Below, piece by piece: positions 54,019 to 63,342 of a DNA stretch of 64,000 nt (position 1 is its first letter; every line of letters begins with the position of its first letter). Source of the DNA: JAWKWH01 sp040830725 (GTDB taxonomy: Bacteria > Pseudomonadota > Alphaproteobacteria > Rhizobiales > Rhizobiaceae); assembly GCA_040830725.1 (NCBI GenBank), contig JBFOMG010000022.1:8169-72168 (forward strand), in the 5' to 3' direction. Below the pieces are notes generated by a model that saw nothing but the letters and a program-made list of their open reading frames with translations, did no database searches and had not been told where the DNA came from. A program made the translations under genes and the position numbers.

Positions 54019-55548
54019 TTATTCGTCCGGCAATCCGGCCTCCCGCAACGCCGCTTCGAAGCGATCACGTTCCGTAAGGACCGGGTAGGGAAACATACGC
54101 TTGGCATTGGATAGCCGATAGCGTGGTGCGAATGACAACAGCGCATCGATGGTTCTGCGTGCATAATCGCTCCGATCCATTTCCGCATATGCCCGCGCCA
54201 ATTGAACCCGTGCCGGCACAAATCCGGGCACTCGCTCCAAGACCGGAATAATGTACTCCAACGCCCTGTCGTATTGGCGAAGCAATATCCGGGAATGGCC
54301 CCGGGCAAAGTCCCAACTCGGTGGAACAAAACTGTCGATCGTAAGGGCCCTCTCCAGGATTGGAAGCGCACGTTTGGGCATTGCCAGACGATTGAGTGTT
54401 TCGCCGTATCCATGCCAGACTTCAGCATTTCTCGGTGCCAGCTTTGTAGCAGTTTCGAAAGCAGCGATAGCTTCGGCTGGATCTCCCACAAATCCGAGCG
54501 ACCAACCAAGACGTAGATATGCAAGGCCTGATTTCTCGTCTAGCGATATGGCTTTGCGGGCAAGCGCGATCACCGGGTCAAGGTTCACGTCACTTCCGGG
54601 CCATGCGAAGACATAGAGCGAATTGCGGCAATACGCCTGGTAAGCGTAGGCCTCGGCGTATTCTGGGTCTATCTCCGTCGCCGTCTCGAAGAACTCAAGC
54701 GCCTTGGCCAGGTTTTTTGGCGTGTATTGGTAGTATTCCGAGCGGCCTCGCAAGCAGAAATCATAGGCGCGCGGATCGCGGGTTCCGCGGCGGTTGTCGC
54801 CGAGCGCGAGGTGCAGCTTCAGCGAACCGACGATTCGGCTGCACACATCATCCTGCAATGCGAATACATCCGCTTCAAACCCCTCGAAGCGGTCAGCCCA
54901 CAATTGCTCGCCAGAGGCAGAATCGGTCAGGACCACATTGATTCGCAATCGCTTTCCCTCTCTGCGAAGCGATCCTTCCAGGATGTAGCGGACGCCAAGA
55001 TTTTCTCCGAGCGCCCGACTTTCCAAACCATGGTTCCGAAACCTGAACGACGCGTTTCTGCTCGAAACCTTGAGATTTTTGGTATTTGCCAGGTCGGTGA
55101 TCAGATCTTCGGATATCCCGTCGGCAAAATACTGGCGATCCTGGGTGCTGCTGAGGTCGGCAAAGGGAATTATCGCGAGCGTGGATTCGGTATTGCCGGA
55201 ATCGGACGGAACACGGATTGGTTCCTGCATCTGGCGGCCGCGTACCTGAACATCGGGCAGGAAACGAAAGCCCTTGCCGTGAACGGTTTCAATGATTCGG
55301 CGGGGTGTCGTTGTGTCCTGCAAAATCTTGCGAAGCGACTTGATCGCAGCTGAAAGCGCCCAATCCGACACGATCCTGCCTTGCCAGACATTTTCTATCA
55401 TTTCCTGTCTGGATATCATCCGGTCGCGATTTTCCAGTAGGTAGGCGAGCATGCGAACTGTCTGGGGTTCGGCGTGAACAGGCCGGTCATTTTCGCGAAG
55501 TTCGTGCCTGTCTGTGTCCAGTTCAAAACCGCCAAACCGGTAAATCAT
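54019..55548 (-). CDS. CadC-like winged-helix regulator with TolB-N-like domain and TPRs (soluble)
   Basis: 509 aa from ATG 55548 (MIYRFGGFELDTDRHEL). Residues 1-100 are an OmpR/CadC winged helix (TVRMLAYLLENRDRMISRQE, SAAIKSLRKILQD). Residues ~130-255 form the adenylate-cyclase-associated TolB-N-like domain (STLAIIPFADLSSTQDRQYF). TPR repeats follow. Unlike CadC there is no membrane helix, so it should act in the cytoplasm. It is divergent from the DUF302 gene across 124 bp, the only nearby candidate target besides itself. Confidence 0.88.
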   Translation of the reverse strand: MIYRFGGFELDTDRHELRENDRPVHAEPQTVRMLAYLLENRDRMISRQEMIENVWQGRIVSDWALSAAIKSLRKILQDTTTPRRIIETVHGKGFRFLPDVQVRGRQMQEPIRVPSDSGNTESTLAIIPFADLSSTQDRQYFADGISEDLITDLANTKNLKVSSRNASFRFRNHGLESRALGENLGVRYILEGSLRREGKRLRINVVLTDSASGEQLWADRFEGFEADVFALQDDVCSRIVGSLKLHLALGDNRRGTRDPRAYDFCLRGRSEYYQYTPKNLAKALEFFETATEIDPEYAEAYAYQAYCRNSLYVFAWPGSDVNLDPVIALARKAISLDEKSGLAYLRLGWSLGFVGDPAEAIAAFETATKLAPRNAEVWHGYGETLNRLAMPKRALPILERALTIDSFVPPSWDFARGHSRILLRQYDRALEYIIPVLERVPGFVPARVQLARAYAEMDRSDYARRTIDALLSFAPRYRLSNAKRMFPYPVLTERDRFEAALREAGLPDE

Positions 55549-55672
55549 GTCGATGTCCACCGCCGTTTGGTCATTTCCTCCAACAATCCTCCAAAAAAGA
55601 TCCACCTCCAATCAAGCATTCCGCACGCTGCTTTGCCAGTGTTGGTTTACCGATTTGAGAAAGGACGGAACC

Positions 55673-56137
55673 ATGAACTCAACCAGTAAAAACCTGTTGT
55701 CAGGCATGACAGTCGCAGCCGCATTGGCCATATCTTCTTCGGCTTTTGCCGAAATCGTTCGAGTAGAGAGCAATCTCGAAGTCGCCGAATCAATTTCAAG
55801 AATTTCTGATGCAGTTGAAAACGGCGGCAACACGGTGTTCTCAATAGTCGATTTTACACGCGGCGCTTCAAGCGTGGGAATGGAGCTTCGGCCAACGGCT
55901 GCAATAATATTTGGCAGTCCGAAAATTGGTGCCGGCGCGTTCAAGGTCAGTCAGGACGTCGGTCTGTTTGTTCCCCTGAAAGTTCTCGCCTACAAAGATG
56001 AAGCAGGCAAAGTCTGGCTCGCTTATGAGGAACCGCAGGTTAAGGCCGACAAGTTCGGCATACCGACGGACCATCCCGCCATTGTCAAAATGAGCGGCGC
56101 TCTGTCGAAAATGGCTACTATCGGCTCTGGGCGTTAA
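55673..56137 (+). CDS. DUF302 domain protein, exported
   Basis: 154 aa from ATG 55673 with AAAGGACGG upstream. A signal peptide (MTVAAALAISSSAFA) precedes a DUF302 core: VFSIVDFTRGASSVGMELRP, IIFGSPKIGAGAF and the diagnostic LFVPLKVLAYKDEAGKVWLA. DUF302 proteins are small, often periplasmic, and of unproven function (a ligand- or metal-binding role has been suggested). Divergent from the CadC-like regulator, which may control it. Confidence 0.85.
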   Translation: MNSTSKNLLSGMTVAAALAISSSAFAEIVRVESNLEVAESISRISDAVENGGNTVFSIVDFTRGASSVGMELRPTAAIIFGSPKIGAGAFKVSQDVGLFVPLKVLAYKDEAGKVWLAYEEPQVKADKFGIPTDHPAIVKMSGALSKMATIGSGR

Positions 56138-56174
56138 CCGCCCCTGTTCGGAGTCGCCTAATTCAAACAATCCT

Positions 56175-56228
56175 TGTCGGCTTGATGATCGGGCCGACAG
56201 GGCTATTGGGCCGGGTCATTTCCGGCCC
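56175..56228. terminator. Two hairpins between convergent genes
   Basis: TGTCGGC/GCCGACA (56175-56199, 11-nt loop) and GGGCCGG/CCGGCCC (56208-56228, 7-nt loop) lie in the 92-bp gap between the DUF302 stop and the convergent gene's stop. No strong T-tract follows; a termination role is inferred from position. Confidence 0.45.
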
Positions 56229-56229
56229 G

Positions 56230-57036
56230 TCACCTTCCGTCCTCAAAGCCCAGGTGACGAAGCAGGCCAACCCGGTCCCGCCAGCAAAGAAATCCTGCCA
56301 TCAGGATGTTGTCGCGCGGTCCGATTTCGAACCAGCGTTCGCCAACTATTGCAGGCTTTGTTCCGGCATAGCAGCCTTTCATTTCCGGACATGCCTCCGT
56401 CAATTGGCAGGCAATGCAAAATGGATCCCGAGAGCCAATTTCTTCGTCCTCGGGAAAGTCGACCGTTCGGAGCATCTTTTCCGTCAACGGATTGTAGTCA
56501 TAGGTCACTACCGAAGCTGATAATGAATCGATGGTGCTTTGTGTCCAACCAATCAGCCTCCACTCATCATTGTCGAAGCGGAAACGCATTGTATCGGCCC
56601 AACGATGGCGGGACCCGCCAAAATTTTCGATGACAATGGCGCCGCGTTCGATTCGCAGTTCAACCAGCGGATCGCCCATGACGCCGCCCTGATCGGCACG
56701 AAACACCAGCTGAGGTTCATCGACAGCCAAGTCCTCGCCGGATTGACTGTCAGCGAATAGGACCAACAATCGGCGAACCGGCGCGTCTGAATAGTCATCC
56801 TCGCCATCGCAACCTGCTGGCGGCTCAGTTGCCTGGTCGGGCGCCTCCATGATGATTGCCCGGTCCTCGAACCCGTCGTGGTTCAGGTCTCCGTTCGCTT
56901 CAAACAACTTCTTCCAGCCCTGATCGAAGTAAAGCTGTGGTGGTGCGACCGGGGTCAATGCGGCCGCCAATACAGTGATCGTCACCACAGCAAGCCAGGT
57001 CGCGACGGTGAGCAGAAAGATGCGGGATATGCTCAT
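56230..57036 (-). CDS. Hypothetical exported protein
   Basis: 268 aa from ATG 57036. It has an N-terminal membrane segment or uncleaved signal (IFLLTVATWLAVVTITVLAA). The mature part contains NGDLNHDGFEDRAIIME, an Asp/Asn-rich loop like those that bind calcium in FG-GAP or EF-hand-like repeats. A cysteine pair lies near the end (SRDPFCIACQLTEACPEMKG, four Cys in 35 residues), suggesting disulfides. I do not recognise the family. Divergent from the YjbR-like gene. Confidence 0.7.
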   Translation of the reverse strand: MSISRIFLLTVATWLAVVTITVLAAALTPVAPPQLYFDQGWKKLFEANGDLNHDGFEDRAIIMEAPDQATEPPAGCDGEDDYSDAPVRRLLVLFADSQSGEDLAVDEPQLVFRADQGGVMGDPLVELRIERGAIVIENFGGSRHRWADTMRFRFDNDEWRLIGWTQSTIDSLSASVVTYDYNPLTEKMLRTVDFPEDEEIGSRDPFCIACQLTEACPEMKGCYAGTKPAIVGERWFEIGPRDNILMAGFLCWRDRVGLLRHLGFEDGR

Positions 57037-57124
57037 CGCAACAGCATATCTCAACCGACGGAAAATGCACCGGTCTGCATTTGCCCGGTTGATTTCCATC
57101 GCCGATGGTATTTCTTTCCATCCG

Positions 57125-57481
57125 ATGACCAAGGAAGAATACAACACCTATTGTGCATCGCTACCTGCCACGACGCATGTGGTTCAGTGGGGTGGTGCGG
57201 AAGTCTGGAAGGTTGGAGGCAAGGTATTCGCGATTGCCGGTTGGTCAGACGGCGACCAGCTCGCCGTTACATTCAAGGTGTCTGATCTGGCCTACGACAT
57301 TCTCAAGGAGCAGCCCGGGTGCAGACCCGCGCCATATCTAGCATCGCGTGGAATGAAATGGATACAGCGCCATGACCCGGTCGTCGTCGATGACGAAGCG
57401 CTGCTGGATTACATCGCCGAATCGCATCGACTGGTCGCGGCCAAACTGACAAAGAAGATGAGAAAAGAGCTTGGCCTTTGA
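57125..57481 (+). CDS. MmcQ/YjbR family DNA-binding-like protein
   Basis: 118 aa from MTKEEYNTYCASLPATTHVV, the usual start of this family. VWKVGGKVFAIAGWSDGDQL and later CRPAPYLASRGMKWIQRHDP match MmcQ/YjbR (CyaY-like fold with a double-wing DNA-binding topology). Cellular role unknown. The region before this start reads through an unrelated open frame and was excluded. Confidence 0.85.
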   Translation: MTKEEYNTYCASLPATTHVVQWGGAEVWKVGGKVFAIAGWSDGDQLAVTFKVSDLAYDILKEQPGCRPAPYLASRGMKWIQRHDPVVVDDEALLDYIAESHRLVAAKLTKKMRKELGL

Positions 57482-57542
57482 CGTACCCGGCTTGCACGAG
57501 CGATGCAGATGATGACAAGGCCGCAGTTGCGGTGAACCCTGA

Positions 57543-58988
57543 ATGACTTTCCGAGCAGTCATCGTCGGGGCCGGGATATCGGGAATCTGTGCAGGGATCA
57601 GACTGCGTGAGGCTGGATACGATGTCGTCATCCTGGAGAAGGCCAGCTCGATTGGCGGCACCTGGCGCGACAATGTTTATCCCGGCGCCGCTTGCGACGT
57701 GCCATCGCATCTCTACAGCTTTTCGTTTTTTCCGAAGAGCGATTGGTCGAGGACTTACGCTTCTCAGGACGAGATTTTGCGGTATCTCGAAACCTGTGTT
57801 GAGAAACACGACCTGGGCAGATCCATCCGGTTTTCGAGTGAAGTAATCGGCGCGAAATACGACGAGGAAAAAAAATGCTGGTCGGTCGAGCTTGCCGATG
57901 GGCGGACAGAGCAGGCCAATTTCCTGATTTGGGCCTGCGGGCAGCTGCACCGGCCGAACATTCCGAAATTTGAGGGTTTCGAGGAATTTCAAGGTGAGAT
58001 CATGCATTCTGCGCAATGGCAGCGGGACACATCGCTGGAGGGCAGCACTGTAGCGCTTGTCGGAAATGCTGCCAGCGGGATTCAGATCGCCGGCGCGATT
58101 GCCGACCAGGTTGGCCGATTGATCATCTTGCAACGCACGCCGAACTGGATCATGCCGCGTGTTGGCGGCCGGTACAGGGATTTTCAGAAGCGCTTGTTCG
58201 GCTGGGTTCCGCCTTTCCGCTGGTTGAGGCGATATTCCCAGTTCTGGCAACAAGAGGCTTTGATTTTTGCGTTTCGCCGCAACTCGCTGGCATCCCGGGC
58301 GCTGACTTTGCTGGCGCAAAAGTTCATGCGCAGGAAGATCGGCAACGAACAGATGTTCGACACTCTGACTCCGGATTACCCGATCGGGTGCAAGCGCATA
58401 TTGCTATCAAACAGTTATCTGAAACTGTTTCAGCGCGATAATGTCGTGTTGGAGACCGGCGGGATTGATGGATTTTCGGCCAATGGAATCTGTCTCGCCG
58501 GCGGCCGGAAGCTCGATACCGACGTGGTTGTGCTTGCTACCGGTTTCAGAGCGACTGAAATGCTGACGCACATACCCATAGCTGGTACCGGTGGAAGAAT
58601 GCTGCAGGACGAATGGGCAGACGGTGCATATGCCCATTTGGGTTTAACAGTTCCCGGATTTCCCAACATGTTCATTTTGTACGGTCCGAACACGGGTCTT
58701 GGACATAATTCAATGATCTTCATGATCGAGTGTCAGGTGAACCATGTCCGCAAACTTGCGAAATTGATGAATGGACGTGGATTAAGATCGGTTGAAGCAC
58801 GGCAGTCGGCTTGCGACCAATCCAACAGGAAGCTGCAAGAACGTGCATTGAATACTGCGTGGGCAGGAGCATGTACCAGTTGGTACAAAACTGAAAATGG
58901 GCGGTTGACCGGAATCTGGCCCTACTCAGCGGTCCGCTATTGGCTGCGCACAAGGTGGCCGTTGGAGCGTGAATACCGGTTCGACTGA
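57543..58988 (+). CDS. Flavin-containing monooxygenase, type I Baeyer-Villiger-like
   Basis: 481 aa. The FAD-binding motif GAGISG is at 9-14, followed by GGTWRDNVYPGAACDVPSHL (from ~38), the BVMO/FMO hallmark. The BVMO fingerprint FxGxxxHxxxW is present as FQGEIMHSAQW (149-159), but the next residue is Gln instead of the usual Pro or Asp. The NADPH site is VALVGNAASGIQIAG. Such enzymes insert oxygen next to a ketone or oxidise soft heteroatoms, using NADPH and O2. Substrate unknown; no pathway genes flank it. An efflux gene is downstream. Confidence 0.9.
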   Translation: MTFRAVIVGAGISGICAGIRLREAGYDVVILEKASSIGGTWRDNVYPGAACDVPSHLYSFSFFPKSDWSRTYASQDEILRYLETCVEKHDLGRSIRFSSEVIGAKYDEEKKCWSVELADGRTEQANFLIWACGQLHRPNIPKFEGFEEFQGEIMHSAQWQRDTSLEGSTVALVGNAASGIQIAGAIADQVGRLIILQRTPNWIMPRVGGRYRDFQKRLFGWVPPFRWLRRYSQFWQQEALIFAFRRNSLASRALTLLAQKFMRRKIGNEQMFDTLTPDYPIGCKRILLSNSYLKLFQRDNVVLETGGIDGFSANGICLAGGRKLDTDVVVLATGFRATEMLTHIPIAGTGGRMLQDEWADGAYAHLGLTVPGFPNMFILYGPNTGLGHNSMIFMIECQVNHVRKLAKLMNGRGLRSVEARQSACDQSNRKLQERALNTAWAGACTSWYKTENGRLTGIWPYSAVRYWLRTRWPLEREYRFD

Positions 58989-59221
58989 ATGGGGCCAGTC
59001 AGGGATCAGCGCCGATCAATGTCCTCGCTGACTGAATCCAACCCGAAAGATTGCAAGGGCATCACTTGCCGGAAGGCTGAGCAGCAATCTGACCTGAGAA
59101 ATCCGATCAGCTGATCAGAAATCGGCGGCTTCATACACCGGTCGCACCCTTTGATCGAGTGTGATTGCGGCTGCCGGTAAAGTGTGATCTAGCGGATTGT
59201 TCAATCGTACGCCGGATTTTC

Positions 59222-60751
59222 ATGAGCGAACTTTCTGGGATCAGCACCGATACCACCGGTGAGGGAGCCACCTGCCCCCCGCAGGCGCGAAAGTTTGTGC
59301 TGGTCTCTGCAATTCTGGCGTCTTCGATGGGCTTCATTGATACGTCGGTGGTTTCATTGGCGTTGCCGGCGATCCGATCGGATTTGGATGCAACCCTGGT
59401 AGACGCCCAGTGGATCACAAATGCCTATATGCTCTTTCTTGCATCGCTGGTTCTGGTGGGCGGGGCTGCCGGCGATGTGTTCGGTGTACGAAAGGTTTTT
59501 GCGACCGGGGTCGCTGTATTTGTGGTCACCTCAGCTCTTTGTGCGCTGGCGTGGGATGAAAATTCGCTGATTGTGATGCGCGGCGCGCAAGGGATTGGTG
59601 CTGCGCTGATGGTTCCTGGGAGTCTGTCGATCATTGCCAAAGCCTACCCGCGGGAAACGCGTGGACAGGCAATTGGAACCTGGGCTGCATTTTCATCAAT
59701 TACCACGGCACTGGGGCCGATCATCGGCAGTCTGATCCTTTCTTATGGAGAGGACTGGATGTGGCGTCTGATTTTCGCAATCAATGTCCCGTTCGGTCTT
59801 GGCGTGTTGGCGATGCTGTTTCTCAAAGTTCCGGCTGATCGGGGCGACAGCGGCCGGCGACTGGATTTCGGTGGCGGATTGCTGGCGACGCTTGCGCTAG
59901 GCTCATTCTCCTGGGGATTGACCGCTTACGGCCCTGAGGCTGCCTCCGACGTACTGCCGCCCGCATATTGGCTGGCGCTCGGAGCGGCTTTGTCGATCCT
60001 TTTCCTTTGGTGGGAGAAAAGGGCGCGGCAACCAATGATCAAGCTGGAGCTGTTTCGATCACCGGCATTTGCCGGCGCAAATGTCTATACGCTTGTGCTG
60101 TTTCTTGCGTTTAACGCGATCCTGTTCTTTCTGCCGATGACGCTGGTGACCGCCTGGGACGCCCTGGAATGGCAGGCAAGCCTGATGCTGGCTCCCTTAT
60201 CGGTATTTATTGGTGCCATGTCGCGGGCCTCAGGGAAATTTTCAGACAGGTTCGGGCCCCGGGTCCCCCTGACCGCCGGAGCGCTGATGCTCGCCCTTTC
60301 CTATCTGGCGCTGGCGCTCACAATGCCGTTGATGAATATGTGGTTCGTCACATTGCCAATCATGTGTGTGAACGCATTTGGCATGGGATTGTTGGTGTCA
60401 CCGCTGTCATCATCTATCATGAAAGCGGCGCCGGAGAACGATACAGGCTTGGCCTCCGGTGTTAACAACGCAGTGGCACGATCTGCAGGACTGGTCTCCA
60501 TTGCGGCATTCGGGGCGCTGGCGGGGACCGTTTTTTCGGGATCGATTGATCCCGTTGTTACCGGCGACTTGGAGGGAGTTGGTTTTGGTGCGTTTATACC
60601 TGCCGACGCAACTGATGCTCTCAAAATGGCTCATGCCGACGCAACAAACTGGGCGTTTCAGGTTGTTGCAATATTTTGTGCAGCCATCAGTTTGCTGGCG
60701 GCGGCAATTGGATGGGTGTCACAACCGGGCATGAGGCAAAGCTCGCGATAG
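59222..60751 (+). CDS. MFS transporter, DHA2 family (14 TM, EmrB/QacA-like)
   Basis: 509 aa with fourteen hydrophobic helices. FIDTSVVSLALPAIRSDLDA and WITNAYMLFLASLVLVGGAA in helices 1-2 are the DHA2 pattern, and GAALMVPGSLSIIAKAYPRE is motif C. It is an inner-membrane, proton-driven exporter of drugs or toxic compounds. ATG 59222 was chosen because the 19 codons before it are not hydrophobic and lack a ribosome-binding site. No periplasmic adaptor gene (EmrA) is adjacent. Confidence 0.92.
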   Translation: MSELSGISTDTTGEGATCPPQARKFVLVSAILASSMGFIDTSVVSLALPAIRSDLDATLVDAQWITNAYMLFLASLVLVGGAAGDVFGVRKVFATGVAVFVVTSALCALAWDENSLIVMRGAQGIGAALMVPGSLSIIAKAYPRETRGQAIGTWAAFSSITTALGPIIGSLILSYGEDWMWRLIFAINVPFGLGVLAMLFLKVPADRGDSGRRLDFGGGLLATLALGSFSWGLTAYGPEAASDVLPPAYWLALGAALSILFLWWEKRARQPMIKLELFRSPAFAGANVYTLVLFLAFNAILFFLPMTLVTAWDALEWQASLMLAPLSVFIGAMSRASGKFSDRFGPRVPLTAGALMLALSYLALALTMPLMNMWFVTLPIMCVNAFGMGLLVSPLSSSIMKAAPENDTGLASGVNNAVARSAGLVSIAAFGALAGTVFSGSIDPVVTGDLEGVGFGAFIPADATDALKMAHADATNWAFQVVAIFCAAISLLAAAIGWVSQPGMRQSSR

Positions 60752-60757
60752 CCGATT

Positions 60758-62695
60758 TCAGCGACTGGCGACTTTCAAAGGACTGTCGTTTTCGTCGCGC
60801 AGCAGCGCGTCAATTCGATCGCGCTCACGCTCGAATGCGGCAAGTTCGTCACCTTTCAGGACGCGCCCGGTCGGCAGGCGCACCCGCATCGGATCGACCT
60901 TGTTGCCGTTGACGATCAGCTCATAGTGGAGGTGATTGCCGGTTGACAGGCCGGTCGAGCCAACGAACCCGATGACCTGGCCTTGCCGAACCTTGGCGCC
61001 GGGAACAATGCCTTTGGCCATTGCCGACTGGTGTGAATAGGAAGTCACATATCCGTTGGCATGCTTGACGATCGTCTGCTTTCCGTATCCCGAAGCCCAA
61101 CCAGCCTTTTTCACAGTTCCATTGCCAGATGCAATGATTGGTGTACCGCGCGGGGCTGCCCAGTCGACGCCGGTATGCATCTTGCGATACTTCAGGATCG
61201 GGTGACGGCGCATACCAAAACCGGAACGGAAGCGGCCATTGGGCACTGGGTTCCGCAGCAGAAATTGTTTGGCGCTCCGCCCTTCCGGCGTAAAGTAATC
61301 GACCTTTCCGTCAAACATCTGAAAACGATAGAGAACGCGCTCGGAACTGCCAAAATTTGCTTTCACAAAGAGAAGTTCCGAATCGGGCGTGGCGTTTCCA
61401 TCTTCATCCGGCTGTGAAAAGAACAGTTCCAACCTGTCCGACGGTTTTAGTCTGGATTGAAAATCGACTTCAGCCGCCAGCATCTTGATCAGGCGCTTGG
61501 TCATTTGTTTGGACAAGCCATAAGCGTAAGCCGCGCGATAAATTCCGTCATAGGCACGCGGAAGGTCACCCCGGACAGCCACCTTGTCGGGCGCTGAGCT
61601 CAACTCGGCTGCGACAAGTGGATTGGTCGCCGGTTCCTCGGCTTTGACATATTGCTGCCGGTCATCGAGCGCGATCGTGAGCAAATGATCACCGTCCCGG
61701 TAGACGCCGGTCCGGACAATCTGCCCCGCTTCGCGGCTGTTTTCGACGCCGATCCTGACCGCCATGCCGGCTTCAAGCTGGTCCGTCTTCAACAGCGTTG
61801 TCAGCGCCTCGGTCATGCGGTCGGCATCGTCGCCCGAGTATCCCGATTTTTCAAACAAATCGCCAATTGTTCCCTCTCGGCGCACAGGAACAATTTCCTC
61901 CACAAACGAAACAGCAATATTGGCGCCGCGGTTTGCATGGGCGACCGATACGTTTTGCGGAACGATCCTGACATCCAGGGCTGCAGGGATCGCATCGGCG
62001 ATTGACGAATTGCCGAAACGTTGCGGGTCTACATAGTGAAGTGCGGCGACCTGAACGGCGCCGTCGGTAAGAATGGCACTTGTGTCGCGGACAACCTGTT
62101 CAACCTCGTCGGCAGTCAGGCGGCTTTTTTCTTCGAAGTTTGCGGATTCGAAAGGAAAGTCGATCGTTTTCAGGCTGACATCACTTTCCACATTGGCGCC
62201 GTAAATCAGTCCCGTGGTGGCTGTCACCTCGTCGCCATCTGCCGCAAACACATCCAGCGGATTGAAGCGCGGGTATTTGCGCTCCGTCGTGTGTCCTGCG
62301 GCCAGTGCCATCTTGACGTGAGCGAAGGGAAGTGTGCGCACCAGGTCACTGTCACCCGACTTGATCACTGTGGAAACTTCCATCCGCCTGCGGTCCTTGG
62401 CGGTGGCGACTGCTAATGGTCTGGGTATTCTGCCGGTCTTTGCATTGTCGCCTTCCCGGTCGCCGAGCGCGATGTCACTCAGATTGGCGATTTCAGGTGG
62501 CGTTGCAAGTTGCTCGCGCCCATCAAGGGCGGCAAACAAAGCCACACCAAGAAGAATGCTGGAAGTTACCCCGGTAAGAAATGTTCCCGAGAGCCAGCGG
62601 GCGGAGACCTCACGACGATCGGGCTGACCGCGGCCATCCGCTACCAGCGGCGGCTCGTTACCGAGTTCGGTAATGATGTATTGCGGTTCGCTCAT
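60758..62695 (-). CDS. M23-family metallopeptidase (peptidoglycan endopeptidase)
   Basis: 645 aa, AAAGGATG upstream. A membrane anchor (FLTGVTSSILLGVALFAALD, ~34-53) is followed by a long periplasmic region with a LysM-like/OapA-type domain and a C-terminal M23 domain (~490-600). Zinc ligands are intact: MHTGVDWAAPRGTPI supplies His and Asp, NHLHYELIVNG the HxH pair. It should cut peptidoglycan cross-links, in contrast to the degenerate EnvC at 12.5 kb. It converges with the MFS exporter, 6 bp apart. Confidence 0.93.
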   Translation of the reverse strand: MSEPQYIITELGNEPPLVADGRGQPDRREVSARWLSGTFLTGVTSSILLGVALFAALDGREQLATPPEIANLSDIALGDREGDNAKTGRIPRPLAVATAKDRRRMEVSTVIKSGDSDLVRTLPFAHVKMALAAGHTTERKYPRFNPLDVFAADGDEVTATTGLIYGANVESDVSLKTIDFPFESANFEEKSRLTADEVEQVVRDTSAILTDGAVQVAALHYVDPQRFGNSSIADAIPAALDVRIVPQNVSVAHANRGANIAVSFVEEIVPVRREGTIGDLFEKSGYSGDDADRMTEALTTLLKTDQLEAGMAVRIGVENSREAGQIVRTGVYRDGDHLLTIALDDRQQYVKAEEPATNPLVAAELSSAPDKVAVRGDLPRAYDGIYRAAYAYGLSKQMTKRLIKMLAAEVDFQSRLKPSDRLELFFSQPDEDGNATPDSELLFVKANFGSSERVLYRFQMFDGKVDYFTPEGRSAKQFLLRNPVPNGRFRSGFGMRRHPILKYRKMHTGVDWAAPRGTPIIASGNGTVKKAGWASGYGKQTIVKHANGYVTSYSHQSAMAKGIVPGAKVRQGQVIGFVGSTGLSTGNHLHYELIVNGNKVDPMRVRLPTGRVLKGDELAAFERERDRIDALLRDENDSPLKVASR

Positions 62696-62955
62696 CCTTT
62701 GCGAAGTGTCCCCTGCAGAGCTCCGGCATGGTCGTGCCGAACGGTCATTTGCCCCTTATATGGCAGTCAAGTCAACGATGCGCGCAAGCAGCAAGTCTAT
62801 CTCGCGTCTCTTCGCCCGCGTTAACCGGTGATTCGGGCGCGTTTGTGGCCCTTCGGTGCGATCCGGATTTCATTGTCCGCGCCAAGCGTAAACAGGCGGT
62901 TTCGGCGTGTAAAAAATACATTCGCAAAAATGGCAAAAAAAGTTCAAAATCTCTG

Positions 62956-62985
62956 TTGACAGCTGAACAGGGTGACGACTATATA
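62956..62985 (+). promoter_or_regulatory. rRNA operon promoter
   Basis: TTGACA (62956-62961), an 18-bp spacer, then TATATA (62980-62985). The perfect -35 and AT-rich -10 sit ~360 bp upstream of 16S, as in rhizobial rrn operons. Confidence 0.7.
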
Positions 62986-63342
62986 CCCTCCACAACGAGG
63001 GCGGCGCGCCGCTGGCGGCACTTGCGTTCGCTCTTGTTTATTCTCTTAGAGAGCCGCGTGAGCGACACTCTTCCGGGTCCAAGCCAAAAGCAACCGACCC
63101 AAGACATTGCGTTTGCGGCGTCTGATCTTTGACAATTGAATATGGAAGAAAGAGAAACGTGGGCGGCATGGTCACGCGAAATCTGAGAGCTTCGGCTTTC
63201 GGGTTTCATCTAAAGACTATGGCGGACACGTTTCGAGAGAGAATATGTGACAATTTGGCTGTCCTCGGACAGTCAGGTGTTTACAGGTTCTCGTCGATTC
63301 AAGCGTGACCAAATTAAAGCCAAATCAAATGTCTTAATATCA
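62986..63342 (+). other. 16S rRNA leader with boxA-like antitermination region
   Basis: The leader holds TGATCTTTGACAATTGAA at ~63122-63139, resembling the conserved Rhizobiales rrn leader and a boxA-like element, then AGAGAAACGTGGGCGGC. RNase III stems would form around 16S, but the 3' half is outside the window. No coding region is seen between the M23 gene and 16S. Confidence 0.5.
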
